The position numbers and the translations under genes are program-made. A stretch of 64,000 nt of DNA. Source: Promicromonospora thailandica. GTDB lineage: Bacteria > Actinomycetota > Actinomycetes > Actinomycetales > Cellulomonadaceae. The stretch lies in contig NZ_JAMTCS010000009.1 of NCBI RefSeq assembly GCF_024171955.1, positions 124,001 to 188,000 of the forward strand, given 5' to 3'. A model generated the notes under the pieces. The model searched no databases, had not been told where the DNA came from, and saw nothing but the letters and a program-made list of their open reading frames with translations. Positions 32,908 through 42,296 of this stretch are shown here, one piece after another; position 1 is the first letter of the stretch; the number at the start of each line of letters is the position of its first letter.

Positions 32908-33540
32908 TCATGTCCAGGCCACCGGCGCGAGCTCCTGCGGGCCGTCCGCGACCAGGGTCGCGACCGTCCCGGCGGCGACGGGCCGTCCGCCCCACGCGTC
33001 GACGCCGACGTTGATCTGGCGGCCGCGCTGCCGCCAGGTGGTGTGCACGTGGCCGTGCACCACCCAGCCGCCGCGGTCCGCGGGCCGGTACTCGACGTAC
33101 CGGTCCTCGCCGTGCGAGTCACCCGAGTACGGGAAGTGGGACAGGGTCATGTCTCGGCCGTCGACGACGACCGTCGCGGGGCTGTCGTGGATCTCGGCGA
33201 AGCCGGCGTCCAGGTAGCGCTGCCGCGCGGCCGTGCGCCGCCGCTCCCGGGTCTCCGGGTCGCCCGTGCGCAGGGCGCGGTCGCCCGCCCAGCAGCGGTC
33301 GTGGTTGCCGGGCACCAGGAGCTTCCGCCCGGCGAGACGGCCGACGCAGGCGAGCGACTCGTCCAGGGCGCCGAGGGCGACGTCCCCGAGCACCCAGACG
33401 GTGTCGCCGTCGCCGACCGTCTCGTTCCAGAGCCCGACCAGCCGGTCGTTCATCGCCGGGACGTCGGGGAACGGGCGGCCCGTGTACCGGATGATGTTGA
33501 GGTGTCCGAGGTGCAGGTCGGACGTGAAGTACGTAGTCAT
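32908..33540 (-). CDS. Metallophosphoesterase
   Basis: This is a 210-residue calcineurin-like phosphoesterase. The dimetal motifs are TSDLHLGH, VLGDVALG, PGNHDR, LSHFPY and VHGHVHTTW. The substrate is unknown; small proteins of this type often act on nucleotides. ATG 33540 begins MTTYFTSDLHLGH; an in-frame start five codons upstream is possible. Confidence 0.88.
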   Translation of the reverse strand: MTTYFTSDLHLGHLNIIRYTGRPFPDVPAMNDRLVGLWNETVGDGDTVWVLGDVALGALDESLACVGRLAGRKLLVPGNHDRCWAGDRALRTGDPETRERRRTAARQRYLDAGFAEIHDSPATVVVDGRDMTLSHFPYSGDSHGEDRYVEYRPADRGGWVVHGHVHTTWRQRGRQINVGVDAWGGRPVAAGTVATLVADGPQELAPVAWT

Positions 33541-33568
33541 GTCGGTCGTATTCAACCGTGTCCCGGCG

Positions 33569-33610
33569 GTCAGCGCCCGTAGGTCAGCGCTCGTAGGTCA
33601 GCGCTCGTAG
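33569..33610. repeat. Three tandem 14-bp units at the end of a membrane-protein gene
   Basis: Units 33569-33582, 33583-33596 and 33597-33610 have the form GTCAGCGCTCGTAG, with one base change in the first. Read on the minus strand, each encodes the same ending, Tyr-Glu-Arg-stop or its Gly-Arg variant, so the 3' end of the gene has been triplicated downstream of its stop codon. Confidence 0.85.
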
Positions 33611-35445
33611 GTCCACGTGCAGAAGGACCCGCTGGCCGTGAAGGTCTCCTTCGTGACGCCTTCCTCGTACCAGCCGGCCACGACGCCGTCGTGCCGGGTG
33701 GCGGTGAGGTAGGTCCCGGCGGGCAGCGTGACCGTGGTGCTCGGGTGCGTCAGCGAGTAGCCCGAGCACACGGGCGCGTCGCCGTCCCGGGTGACCGGTT
33801 CGCAGTCGTCGCAGGCATCGATCTGCACGCTGCCGGTGGCAGGCCCGGAGTAGACCAGCTCGAACGGTTCCGGGCTGTAGTTGTAGTACGTGATCGTCAC
33901 GGTCCCGTCGGGTTCGTCCCGCGCGGGCAGCTTCACGCCGGCGTCGGGGTCGACGCTCGCGATGCCGACGGCGATCGCGAGGCGCTCCGCGTACTCGGCC
34001 TGGTCCGACCGCGGGTAGGAGTCGGCGACCGCGTCCAGGTTCGTCAGGGCCGTCGTGTGCTGCTCGCCCTCGAACATGCGCACCGCGCACTTCACGAGAC
34101 CGGCGGGCACCTTCGCGCGGGCCTTGTCGGCCAACGCGCTGACCTCGGCGGAGTCGAACCCCGCGAGGTACGCCGTCGACTCCGCCGCCCGCCTCGTGTC
34201 GGTGCACCCGCCCATCCGCCCGAGGCCCGCGATCACGTCGTCCCGCCATGCGGCGAGCTCTCCGGGCAGCTCCTGCGCGGGGTCGCTCGTGGGGTGCTCC
34301 GCGAGGAGCTCGTCGAGCATGGGCCGTGCCGTGGCGAACACCCCTTGCTTCGTCGAGAGCAGACCGCACTCGCTCAGAGCCTTCGGCAGCTCGTCCTGGG
34401 CCGTGGCCCGCAGCGGTCCCGCGACGCCGTCCTCGGCGAAGTGCCGTACCGCGGCGACGGCGTTGCAGGGCCCGGTGCCCTTGGCCTGGTCGTAGAGATC
34501 CTCGACCAGGCCGGGGACCCGCTCCGCGGCGCGTGAGCCCGGGTGCTCGGTCGTGGTGCGCACGTAGGTGGCGTAGGCGTTGTCGTAGAGCTTCTCGTAC
34601 GGCGGGAACACGGTGCCTGCCGCGTCGAGGTCCTCCTGGGCCTGCACCAGGTCGTGGGCCAGGTACTGCTCCAGCACCTCGTTCTGCGTCACCACGTACG
34701 CGGTGGCCAGCAGCGGGACGACGGCGAGCGTCGCCCACGCCACCCGGCGCGCGGCACGGGGCGACCACACCGTGCGCGGCGGAGTGGGCTCCGCGACCCG
34801 CCGGACGCGACGCCGGGCCAGGAGGGCGCCGTCGACGGCGAACAGCAGCAGCGCGCCGAGGTAGCCCAGCGCCCACCAGACCGCGATCGGCTCGCGGCCG
34901 ATCGGCAGGGCGACCCACACCAGACCCGACGTCGCTGCCAGGGCGACCACGAGCCGCACCCACGCCCGCAGGTGCAGGTAGCCGAGACCCAGCCCGCTCA
35001 GGTTGAGGAGCGCCGCGGTGAGCGGCCGGGCGGCAGGCGCGGGGACGACGGCGGTGCCCGCCGGGTTGTCGGGTGCCTCGACGGTCGTCTCGGTCGCTCC
35101 GCCCGCGGCCCCGGACGGGGCGTCGCCGGTGACGTGGCCCGAGAGGTCGGCCGGGATATCGGCGGGGACGCCGGCCGACGTCTCCTCCGGGAGGGGTGCG
35201 GACCGATCGCCCTGGTCGTCCGCCGAGCCGTGAGGCGGCACCTCGTCCGACTCCTCGCCCGGGCCTTCCAGCCTGTCGTCCGGAACGGCGCCCAGGACGG
35301 CGTCCAGCATGGTGTCCGGCCTCGTGTCCGGCCTCGTGTCCGACCCGGCGCGGGACGTGGCCTCGGACGGGGTGCCCGGCGCGCTCGCCGGTGCGTCGTC
35401 CGCCGGCCGGCCGGCCGGCGCGGGCGACGTCTTCTCGGTGCTCAT
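33598..35445 (-). CDS. Large membrane protein with acidic cytoplasmic tail and extracytoplasmic domain
   Basis: This is a 615-residue protein I do not recognise. Residues 1-145 are Pro/Ala/Asp/Glu-rich and disordered, with a short RPDTRPDT repeat. Three hydrophobic segments follow (about 150-225), then a basic loop, a fourth segment (VAWATLAVVPLLATAYVV), and an approximately 350-residue domain. That domain has several Cys residues, including CDDCEP, and a C-terminal beta-rich portion. The arrangement suggests a membrane-anchored sensor or envelope protein with its large domain outside. ATG 35445 is chosen; the frame runs 8 codons further upstream. Confidence 0.75.
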   Translation of the reverse strand: MSTEKTSPAPAGRPADDAPASAPGTPSEATSRAGSDTRPDTRPDTMLDAVLGAVPDDRLEGPGEESDEVPPHGSADDQGDRSAPLPEETSAGVPADIPADLSGHVTGDAPSGAAGGATETTVEAPDNPAGTAVVPAPAARPLTAALLNLSGLGLGYLHLRAWVRLVVALAATSGLVWVALPIGREPIAVWWALGYLGALLLFAVDGALLARRRVRRVAEPTPPRTVWSPRAARRVAWATLAVVPLLATAYVVTQNEVLEQYLAHDLVQAQEDLDAAGTVFPPYEKLYDNAYATYVRTTTEHPGSRAAERVPGLVEDLYDQAKGTGPCNAVAAVRHFAEDGVAGPLRATAQDELPKALSECGLLSTKQGVFATARPMLDELLAEHPTSDPAQELPGELAAWRDDVIAGLGRMGGCTDTRRAAESTAYLAGFDSAEVSALADKARAKVPAGLVKCAVRMFEGEQHTTALTNLDAVADSYPRSDQAEYAERLAIAVGIASVDPDAGVKLPARDEPDGTVTITYYNYSPEPFELVYSGPATGSVQIDACDDCEPVTRDGDAPVCSGYSLTHPSTTVTLPAGTYLTATRHDGVVAGWYEEGVTKETFTASGSFCTWTYER

Positions 35446-35584
35446 GAGCCGCGATGCTAGGTCCAACAACGGGGCGAAAAGCTCGAAAAGCAGCGGTTGG
35501 CCGGGTGATTTGTCCGCTGAGTCCGAACCGTAATCGCCTCATGACCGATCGGACATATGCGGCTTGGTGCGCGATGATCGGCGG

Positions 35585-36997
35585 GTGGACCTCGTCGTCG
35601 ACCTCAGCCACCGCGCCGGGCGCACCGACGCGATCTACCGCGCCCTGCACGGCGCCCTGACCAGCGGGCGGGTCCCGGCGGGGGAGCGGCTCCCCTCGAC
35701 GCGTGACCTGGCGCGCGACCTCAGGGTGTCCCGCGCCAGCGTGGCCACGGCCTACGAACGCCTCGTGGCGGAGGGGTTCCTGGAGTCCCGCCCGGGGGCG
35801 GGCACGTACGCGACCGCGGCCGCCGGCGACGTGCCACCCGCCCGGCGGCGCAGCCCGGGCGCACTGCGCCCGCGACAGGGCTGGCGCTGGAGCCCGCGGC
35901 CGGTCAGCGGCGACGCACCCGCGCCCGCCCACGACTTCCGCGTCGGCATCCCCGACGCGAGCCTCTTCCCGTTCGACACGTGGCGCCGCATCCTGGCGGC
36001 CGAGTCGCGTGCGGGCGGCGCGTCGGCGGGCAGCTACAGCGGCCCCGCCGGCCTGCCGCGGTTCCGCGCCGCCGTCGCCCGCTACGTGTCGGGGGCGCGC
36101 GGCGTGCACGCGGGCGCGGACGACGTCATCGCCACCACGGGTGCGCAGCAGGCGCTCGACCTGGTGGCGCGCGTGCTGCTGGAGCCCGGCGACGTCGTGG
36201 CGGTCGAAGACCCGGGTTATCCCGAGGCGCGCGAGCTGTTCGCGCTGCACGGTGCCCGCGTGGTGCCCGTGCCGGTCGACGCCGAGGGCCTGGTCGTGGA
36301 CGAGATCCCCGCCCGCGCCCGTCTGGTCTACACCACGCCGTCGCACCAGTTCCCGCTCGGGATGCCCCTGTCGCTGGCCCGGCGCCGGGCGCTGCTCGCG
36401 CACGCGGCGCGGCACGGCACGGCCGTGGTCGAGGACGACTACGACAGCGAGTTCCGCCGCACCCGCCGGCCGCTGGAGTCGCTCCAGGCCCTCGATCGGG
36501 ACGGCCGCGTGGTCTACGTGGGCACCTTCTCCAAGTCGCTGCTGCCCGGCCTGCGCGTCGGGTACCTGGTGGCACCGCCCTCCCTGCGGGACGCCCTGCT
36601 CGCGGCGCGGCAGCTCACCGACGGACACGGCGCCGTGCACGTGCAGGCGGCGCTCGCCCGCCTCATCGACGACGGCCTGCTCGCGCGCCACGTCCGCAAG
36701 GCGTCGGCCCGGTACGCCGAGCGGCACGAGATCCTGCTGGACGCCCTGGCCGGCCTGCCCGTCGAGCCGGTCCCGTCCGCCGCGGGTCTGCACGTGGCCG
36801 CCTACCTGACGGCGGACGCCGCCGTCGGCTCACGGACGCTGGTCGCGCGAGCCCGGCGCCGGTCCGTCGCGGTCGAGTCCCTCGGCGCCTTCGCGACCGG
36901 ACTGCACCGGGACGGCCTGGTGCTCGGGATCGGCGGCGCGGTCACGAGCTCGATCCGGCCAGGGATCCAGGAGCTGGGGCGTCTGCTGGCTCCGTGA
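35585..36997 (+). CDS. MocR/PdxR-type GntR regulator with aminotransferase domain
   Basis: This is a 470-residue regulator. The N-terminal winged HTH is GntR-like (LPSTRDLARDLRVSRASVATAYERL), joined to a class I aminotransferase fold with the PLP lysine in GTFSKSLLPGLRVGYL. MocR proteins sense PLP or amino-acid adducts and control pyridoxal, GABA or transporter genes. GTG 35585 starts the conserved part; GTG 35564 is an alternative. Its last 56 bp overlap the convergent permease gene, a possible target. Confidence 0.87.
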   Translation: MDLVVDLSHRAGRTDAIYRALHGALTSGRVPAGERLPSTRDLARDLRVSRASVATAYERLVAEGFLESRPGAGTYATAAAGDVPPARRRSPGALRPRQGWRWSPRPVSGDAPAPAHDFRVGIPDASLFPFDTWRRILAAESRAGGASAGSYSGPAGLPRFRAAVARYVSGARGVHAGADDVIATTGAQQALDLVARVLLEPGDVVAVEDPGYPEARELFALHGARVVPVPVDAEGLVVDEIPARARLVYTTPSHQFPLGMPLSLARRRALLAHAARHGTAVVEDDYDSEFRRTRRPLESLQALDRDGRVVYVGTFSKSLLPGLRVGYLVAPPSLRDALLAARQLTDGHGAVHVQAALARLIDDGLLARHVRKASARYAERHEILLDALAGLPVEPVPSAAGLHVAAYLTADAAVGSRTLVARARRRSVAVESLGAFATGLHRDGLVLGIGGAVTSSIRPGIQELGRLLAP

Positions 36998-38261
36998 CCG
37001 GCGGCGCACCGGCACCTGCCGCCGTAGCGGCGCGGCCGCGCCGCCGGCGCCATGTAGACCAGGCCAGGCCGCCGAGCGCGGCCAGGACCGTCCCGGTCAT
37101 GTGCGCCCCGGACATCACCAGCAGGCCGAGCGCGGCGACCAGCGAGACCACCGCGCACCACCACGCGACGCCCCACCGGGGCAGCAGGCGCAGCGCCGCG
37201 GCCGCGCCCACGACGTAGAGCAGCGAGAACGTGGCGGTCGCCAGGAGCAGGATCGCGTCCGTGGACTGGTGCAGGACGGCGAGCAGGGCCGTGGTGCCGA
37301 GGGCGACGACGGTGATGAGGGCGAGCGAGCGCCGCGGTGTGCGCCCCGGCGCGGCCGCGAGGACGGCGGGCAGGGCGCCGTCGCGGGCCAGGGCGGCGCC
37401 CATCCGGCTGCCGCCCGCGAAGTACACGTTGATGGCGCCGACCGTCAGGAGCACGGCCACGACCGTGGTGACGGGCCGGGCGGCCTCGCCGAAGCCGAGC
37501 ACCAGCAGGTCCGACAGCGGAGCCGGACCCGGGTTCGGCCCGAGCACGGCGACCGTCGCGAACGCGACGCCCAGGTACAGCACGCCCACGGCGGCGACCG
37601 CGATGGCCGTCGCGCGGGGGATGTCGCGGTCCGGCCGGCGGTACTCGGCCGACAGCGAGCCCAGGATCTCCCAGCCGGCGAACGCCCAGACGAGCAGGGC
37701 GGCCGCCGGCCCGACCGCGCCCCAGCCGTGCGGGGCGAACGGCGCCAGGTGGGCGGGCTGCGCGTGCGGCAGCGCGACCACCACGGCCACGGCGAGCAGG
37801 AGCGCCACCGAGCCGGCGATGGCGAGCTGCGCCGTGCCGGAGACCCGCAGGTCGAACCAGTTCATGACCGCGCACACCGCGATGATGCCGACCGTGGTGG
37901 CCAGCGCGGCGCCGGCGCCGCCGCCGGTGGCGTCGGCGACGTAGGCGCCCGCGAAGCCCGCCGCGGCGGGCGCGCCCACCGGGATGGTCGCGTAGAAGGC
38001 CCAGCCGACCATGGTCGAGGCCCGCTCCCCGAACGCGAGGCGGGCGTAGGTGGCCACACCGCCGCCGTCCGGGTGCCGGGCGCCCAGAGCGGCGAAGGTC
38101 GTGGCGAGCGGCACGGACAGGAGGACGAGCCCGGCCCAGGCGACCAGGGACGCGGGTCCGGCGAGGTCGGCGGCGAGAGCCGGGAGCGAGATGACGCCGG
38201 TGCCGAGCATGGCACCGAGGGTGAGCGCTGCGCCCTGGGGGACGCTGAGACCGTTTCGCAT
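36942..38261 (-). CDS. APC-family amino acid permease
   Basis: This is a 439-residue permease with about 12 membrane segments. The first helix carries the APC signature (GAALTLGAMLGTGVISLP), the substrate-binding glycine-rich break of the family. It would import or exchange an amino acid or amine with the help of an ion gradient. The C-terminal tail is Ala/Pro/Ser-rich and overlaps the convergent MocR-type regulator gene. Confidence 0.9.
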   Translation of the reverse strand: MRNGLSVPQGAALTLGAMLGTGVISLPALAADLAGPASLVAWAGLVLLSVPLATTFAALGARHPDGGGVATYARLAFGERASTMVGWAFYATIPVGAPAAAGFAGAYVADATGGGAGAALATTVGIIAVCAVMNWFDLRVSGTAQLAIAGSVALLLAVAVVVALPHAQPAHLAPFAPHGWGAVGPAAALLVWAFAGWEILGSLSAEYRRPDRDIPRATAIAVAAVGVLYLGVAFATVAVLGPNPGPAPLSDLLVLGFGEAARPVTTVVAVLLTVGAINVYFAGGSRMGAALARDGALPAVLAAAPGRTPRRSLALITVVALGTTALLAVLHQSTDAILLLATATFSLLYVVGAAAALRLLPRWGVAWWCAVVSLVAALGLLVMSGAHMTGTVLAALGGLAWSTWRRRRGRAATAAGAGAPPVTEPADAPAPGSLAGSSS

Positions 38262-38270
38262 GCCCCGAAG

Positions 38271-40085
38271 CTATGGCTCCGGTGGACCGCTGAACGGGCC
38301 GGTCCGGGCCCGATCGTCCAGTCCACTCCGCAGGGTCACGGCACCAGGTCCGGTGCCCGCCCGCGCCTGCTCGCGCACGTGCTGCAGGCCCGCGGTGGTC
38401 GCGACCACGTACACCCGGTCGCCGGGCTGCAGGTAGCGCCCGGCCGCCGGCTCGATGAGGTGGCCGCCCCCTCCGCTGTCGAACGAGAGCGTGCGCACCG
38501 CCAGCAGGCGGCTCTTCATGCCCGGCCCCGCCCCGGGGACGTCGAGCTCGGCGGAGTGCCGCCCGACCAGCCGGCTGTGCTCGCCGACCTCGATCTCGGC
38601 CAGCACGAGCACCCGGTCCCGGTAGGGGATCGTCGCCTTGACCTCCTGGCCGATCATCGCCGCGGCGAACCAGGGCGCCGCCAGGAAGGACGAGCTGAGG
38701 CCCACCGAGTCGGGCACCTCCCGGCGGATCCGGCGCGAGAGGTCGCGGTCGTAGACGCGCAGGACGGTCCGCAGCGGCGGGGCGTCGACCGCGCGGGGGA
38801 CCGACCGCGCCGCGAAGCCCACGCCGATCGTCGTGGCGCCGCCGCTCGTGACCACGACGATCGCCTGGGCCGCGCCGACGTACGCGCTGCGCAGCGTGGT
38901 CGCGCGGCGCGCGTCGCCGATGACGACGGGCACGTCGCGGGCCCGGGCGACGGCGATGCCGCGCGCCGCCTCGTCGACGTCGACCGCGACCACCGGGACG
39001 CCGCGCCGGTCCAGGGAACGCACGATGCGCGTGCCGAGGTCGCCCATGCCGACCACCACGACGTGCCCGGACATCCGGTGCAGCGGCGCGCCCGTGTCGA
39101 GCAGGCGGCGCGTGCGCACCACGCCGTCGACCACCACACCCGTGACCCACGGGATCACGGCGACGCTGACGACCGTCAGCGCCACCTGGGTGGCCTTCAC
39201 GACCGGGACCGCCTCGTGGTCGGGATCGCTGCCCGCCAGGGACGGCAGCACCGCCTCGTAGAGCGCGTCCGCCCAGGACGACCCCGTCGCCAGCCGGATG
39301 GTCACCGCGCCGAGCAGCACCACCACGACCAGCACACCCGCCGCGATCAGCAGGTTGCGGCCGGAGGTGATCGTGAGGGAGCGCAGGTACTCGCGCAACC
39401 TGCGGTGGCGGTGCGGGTCCACCTCGTCCTCGTCGGGTTCGAGGTCGGCGCGGACCTCGGGCAGCACGTCGTCCTCGGCGGCGTCGGCCAGCAGCACCTT
39501 CGGCGTCAGGTGCGGCCCCTCGACGTCGGAGGGCAGCGTCACCACCGCGCCGTCGGCGGCGGTGGCGAACAGGACCATCCGCGCGGGCAGGGCCTCCTCG
39601 TCGTCGGTGACCGTGACGAGCCGGCGATGGTGCACGGGCAGGCGGATCTGCCGGCGCAGGGCCGCGGCGACGATCTCCGGCGCCGCGAAGGCCGACGACG
39701 AGAGCACCGTGCAGCGGTCGCGCTCCAGGTGCCGGCCGAGCGACTCGTCGAAGATCCGGACCACCACGTGCAGCCGGGGCCACTTCTCCCGCAGCAGCAG
39801 CGCGAGCGCCACGTTGCCGCCGTCGTCCTGGTCGACGAGCGCGGCGGACAGGGCGCGGTCGGCGCCGGCGGCCGTCAGCGCCCCCTCGTCGACGCGGGCG
39901 GCCTCCAGGACCTCGACCGCGGGCAGGTCCGCCATCTGCTGCGCGTACCGCGACGTACGGTCCGGCACCAGCACGGCCACCGTGCCGCGGAACCGGGTGC
40001 CGAGCGCGCGCGTGAGGCGCAGGGCGAGCGCGCCGTCGCCGACGACGACGTAGTGGGCTCGCGTACCCGGGGTGGCATCCGTCAT
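38271..40085 (-). CDS. TrkA-type RCK-domain membrane protein (ion channel/transport-like)
   Basis: This is a 604-residue protein with two nucleotide-binding RCK modules flanking a membrane part. Each begins with a Rossmann glycine motif: HYVVVGDGALALRL (N-terminal) and HVVVVGMGDLGTRI (central). Two clear membrane helices (LLIAAGVLVVVVLLGAVTI and VALTVVSVAVIPWVTGVVV) surround a short pore-like segment. That segment reads VLPSLAGSDPD where a K+ channel would have TVGYGD, so the selectivity filter is missing. Conduction is doubtful; an NAD-responsive regulator is also possible. The C-terminus has a TrkA-C-like part. ATG 40085 is chosen. Confidence 0.8.
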   Translation of the reverse strand: MTDATPGTRAHYVVVGDGALALRLTRALGTRFRGTVAVLVPDRTSRYAQQMADLPAVEVLEAARVDEGALTAAGADRALSAALVDQDDGGNVALALLLREKWPRLHVVVRIFDESLGRHLERDRCTVLSSSAFAAPEIVAAALRRQIRLPVHHRRLVTVTDDEEALPARMVLFATAADGAVVTLPSDVEGPHLTPKVLLADAAEDDVLPEVRADLEPDEDEVDPHRHRRLREYLRSLTITSGRNLLIAAGVLVVVVLLGAVTIRLATGSSWADALYEAVLPSLAGSDPDHEAVPVVKATQVALTVVSVAVIPWVTGVVVDGVVRTRRLLDTGAPLHRMSGHVVVVGMGDLGTRIVRSLDRRGVPVVAVDVDEAARGIAVARARDVPVVIGDARRATTLRSAYVGAAQAIVVVTSGGATTIGVGFAARSVPRAVDAPPLRTVLRVYDRDLSRRIRREVPDSVGLSSSFLAAPWFAAAMIGQEVKATIPYRDRVLVLAEIEVGEHSRLVGRHSAELDVPGAGPGMKSRLLAVRTLSFDSGGGGHLIEPAAGRYLQPGDRVYVVATTAGLQHVREQARAGTGPGAVTLRSGLDDRARTGPFSGPPEP

Positions 40086-40166
40086 GGCCGCGAGCGTAGC
40101 GGGACCCTCCGACACGCCGGGCGCGGGTGCGCCGGATGCCGGAGGGTCCCGTGGGTGCCGTCGGTG

Positions 40167-42293
40167 TCAGCCGGCGGCGGGAACGTTCGCCACGCCGTCC
40201 GGCAGGAACCGCCGGCCGAGCACCTTCTCGCTGTAGCCCGTGCGGTCCAGGTACGGCGTGATGCCGCCCGTGTGGAAGCCCCAGCCGGCGCCGAGGATCA
40301 TCGCCAGGTCGATCTGCTGCGGGCCGGGCACGACGCCCTCGTCCAGCATCAGGCCGATCTCGGTGGTCAGGGCCGTGAGCACCGAGTCGAGCACGCCCTC
40401 GGCGTCGAGCACGCCCGGCTCGCCAGGGTGGGCGGGCCCGAAGTACTCCTGGATCGCCGGGTTCACCGGCTTGGGCAGGCCCTTGGCCGGGGCGTCCAGC
40501 ACCACGCGGGCGCCGTCCTCCACGATCTTCGCCAGGCCCTGCGAGGCCGGGATGCGGTCCCCGAGGTTCTCGCGCAGCGAGGTGAGCACGTGCAGCGCCA
40601 CGGCCGGACCCACGAGGTCGGTGAGCTCGAACGTCGGCATCGGGAATCCGAGCGGCGCGAGCGCGCGGTCCGCGACCTCGACCGGGGTGCCGCCCTCGAT
40701 CGCGTCCACGACCTGGCCCATGACCAGCAGCAGGAGGCGGTTGACGATGAAGCCCGGACGGTCGGCGGAACCGATCGCCGTCTTGCGGAGCTTCTTGGTC
40801 ACGGCGAACGCCGTGGCGAGCGCCTCGTCCGAGGTCTTGTCGGCCTTGATCACCTCGACCAGCGGCATCTGGGCCACGGGGTTGAAGAAGTGGATGCCGA
40901 CCACGCGCTCGGGGTGGGCCAGGTCCGCGGCCATCTCGGTGACGGAGAGCGCGGAGGTGTTCGTCGCGAGGACCGTCTCGGGGGCGATGATGCCCTCGAG
41001 CTCGGCGAACACCTTCTTCTTGAGCCCCATCACCTCGGTCACGGCCTCGATCACGAAGTCGCAGGAGGCGAACTCCGTGATGTCCGTGGTGCCGGACACC
41101 GAGGCGACGATGCGCGTGGCGGCCTCCGGCGTCAGACGCCCGCGCCCGGCCAGCTTCTCGGCCGTCTCGCGGACGAAGCCCAGGCCCTTGTCGACCCGCT
41201 CCTGGTCCAGGTCGCGCATGACGACGGGGACGCCGAGCCGCTGCGCGAACAGGAACGCCATCTGCGCGGCCATGAGGCCCGCGCCCACGACGCCGACCCG
41301 GGTGATCGGCCGGGCAAGCTTCGGGTCGGGTGCGCCCTCGGGCTTCTTGCCCGCGCCCACGAGGTTGAACGCGTAGATGCTGGCGCGCATCTCGTCGGTC
41401 ATGATCAGGTCCGCGAGGGCCTGGTCCTCGGCCGCGAACGCCTCCTCCTTGGTGGCGTTCCGGGCCGCTGCGATCAGCTCGAGCGCGCGGGCCGGGGCGG
41501 GGCGCGACGTACCGACCACGGCGTCCAGCCGGGCCTTCGCGGCGCCGACGACGGCGTCCCACACGGGCTGCGGGTCGAGCTCGCGGCGCGGCACCTCGAT
41601 CTCGCCGGTGACCACCTTGGCGGCCCACTCGATCGACCGCTCCAGGAAGTCGGCGGCCTCGAACAGCTCGTCGACCAGGCCGATCTCCAGAGCCTCGGCG
41701 GGCTTGAACGGCTTGTTGGCCGCGGGCCGCGTCAGGATGACGTCGACGGCCTTCTCCACGCCCACCAGGCGCGGCACGAGGTAGGCGCCGCCCCAGCCGG
41801 GCACGAGGCCGATACCGGTCTCGGGCAGGCCGAGGGCCGCGGCGTCGGACGCGACGGTGCGGTAGTCGCAGTTGAGCGCGACCTCGAGGCCGCCGCCCAG
41901 CGCCAGGCCGTTGACGAACGCGAACGTCGGCACCCCGGTCTCGGCGCGCAGGTCGCCCAGGATCGTGTACGCGGCGTGGCCCATGCGGCCCAGCTCGACG
42001 GCCTCGTCGTGGCCGTGCACCGACGTGATGCCCTTGAGGTCGGCGCCCGCGGCGACGAAGTAGGGCTTGCCCGTCACGCCGACGGCGGCGATCTCGCCGG
42101 CCCGGGCGCGGTCGCGGACGACCTCCAGGGCTGCCTTGAGCTCGGCGATCCCGGCCGGGCCGAGCGTGTTCGGCTTGGTGTGGTCCAGGCCGTTGTCGAG
42201 CGTGACCAGGGCCAGGGTGCCCGCGCCGCCGGGGAGCCGCACGTCCCGGACGAGGGAGTGCGTGACGCGCTCGGTGAAGGTGTTCTCGGTCAC
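40167..42293 (-). CDS. fadB: Fatty-acid oxidation multifunctional protein (enoyl-CoA hydratase / 3-hydroxyacyl-CoA dehydrogenase)
   Basis: This is a 708-residue two-function enzyme of beta-oxidation. The N-terminal crotonase part (about 1-190) carries AFVNGLALGGGLEVALNCDYR. The 3-hydroxyacyl-CoA dehydrogenase part begins with RVGVVGAGLMAAQMAFLFAQ and includes FFNPVAQMPLVEVI and GFIVNRLL. It converts enoyl-CoA to 3-ketoacyl-CoA. The start is GTG, only 3 bp after the thiolase stop, so the two form one operon. Confidence 0.95.
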   Translation of the reverse strand: MTENTFTERVTHSLVRDVRLPGGAGTLALVTLDNGLDHTKPNTLGPAGIAELKAALEVVRDRARAGEIAAVGVTGKPYFVAAGADLKGITSVHGHDEAVELGRMGHAAYTILGDLRAETGVPTFAFVNGLALGGGLEVALNCDYRTVASDAAALGLPETGIGLVPGWGGAYLVPRLVGVEKAVDVILTRPAANKPFKPAEALEIGLVDELFEAADFLERSIEWAAKVVTGEIEVPRRELDPQPVWDAVVGAAKARLDAVVGTSRPAPARALELIAAARNATKEEAFAAEDQALADLIMTDEMRASIYAFNLVGAGKKPEGAPDPKLARPITRVGVVGAGLMAAQMAFLFAQRLGVPVVMRDLDQERVDKGLGFVRETAEKLAGRGRLTPEAATRIVASVSGTTDITEFASCDFVIEAVTEVMGLKKKVFAELEGIIAPETVLATNTSALSVTEMAADLAHPERVVGIHFFNPVAQMPLVEVIKADKTSDEALATAFAVTKKLRKTAIGSADRPGFIVNRLLLLVMGQVVDAIEGGTPVEVADRALAPLGFPMPTFELTDLVGPAVALHVLTSLRENLGDRIPASQGLAKIVEDGARVVLDAPAKGLPKPVNPAIQEYFGPAHPGEPGVLDAEGVLDSVLTALTTEIGLMLDEGVVPGPQQIDLAMILGAGWGFHTGGITPYLDRTGYSEKVLGRRFLPDGVANVPAAG

Positions 42294-42296
42294 GGG

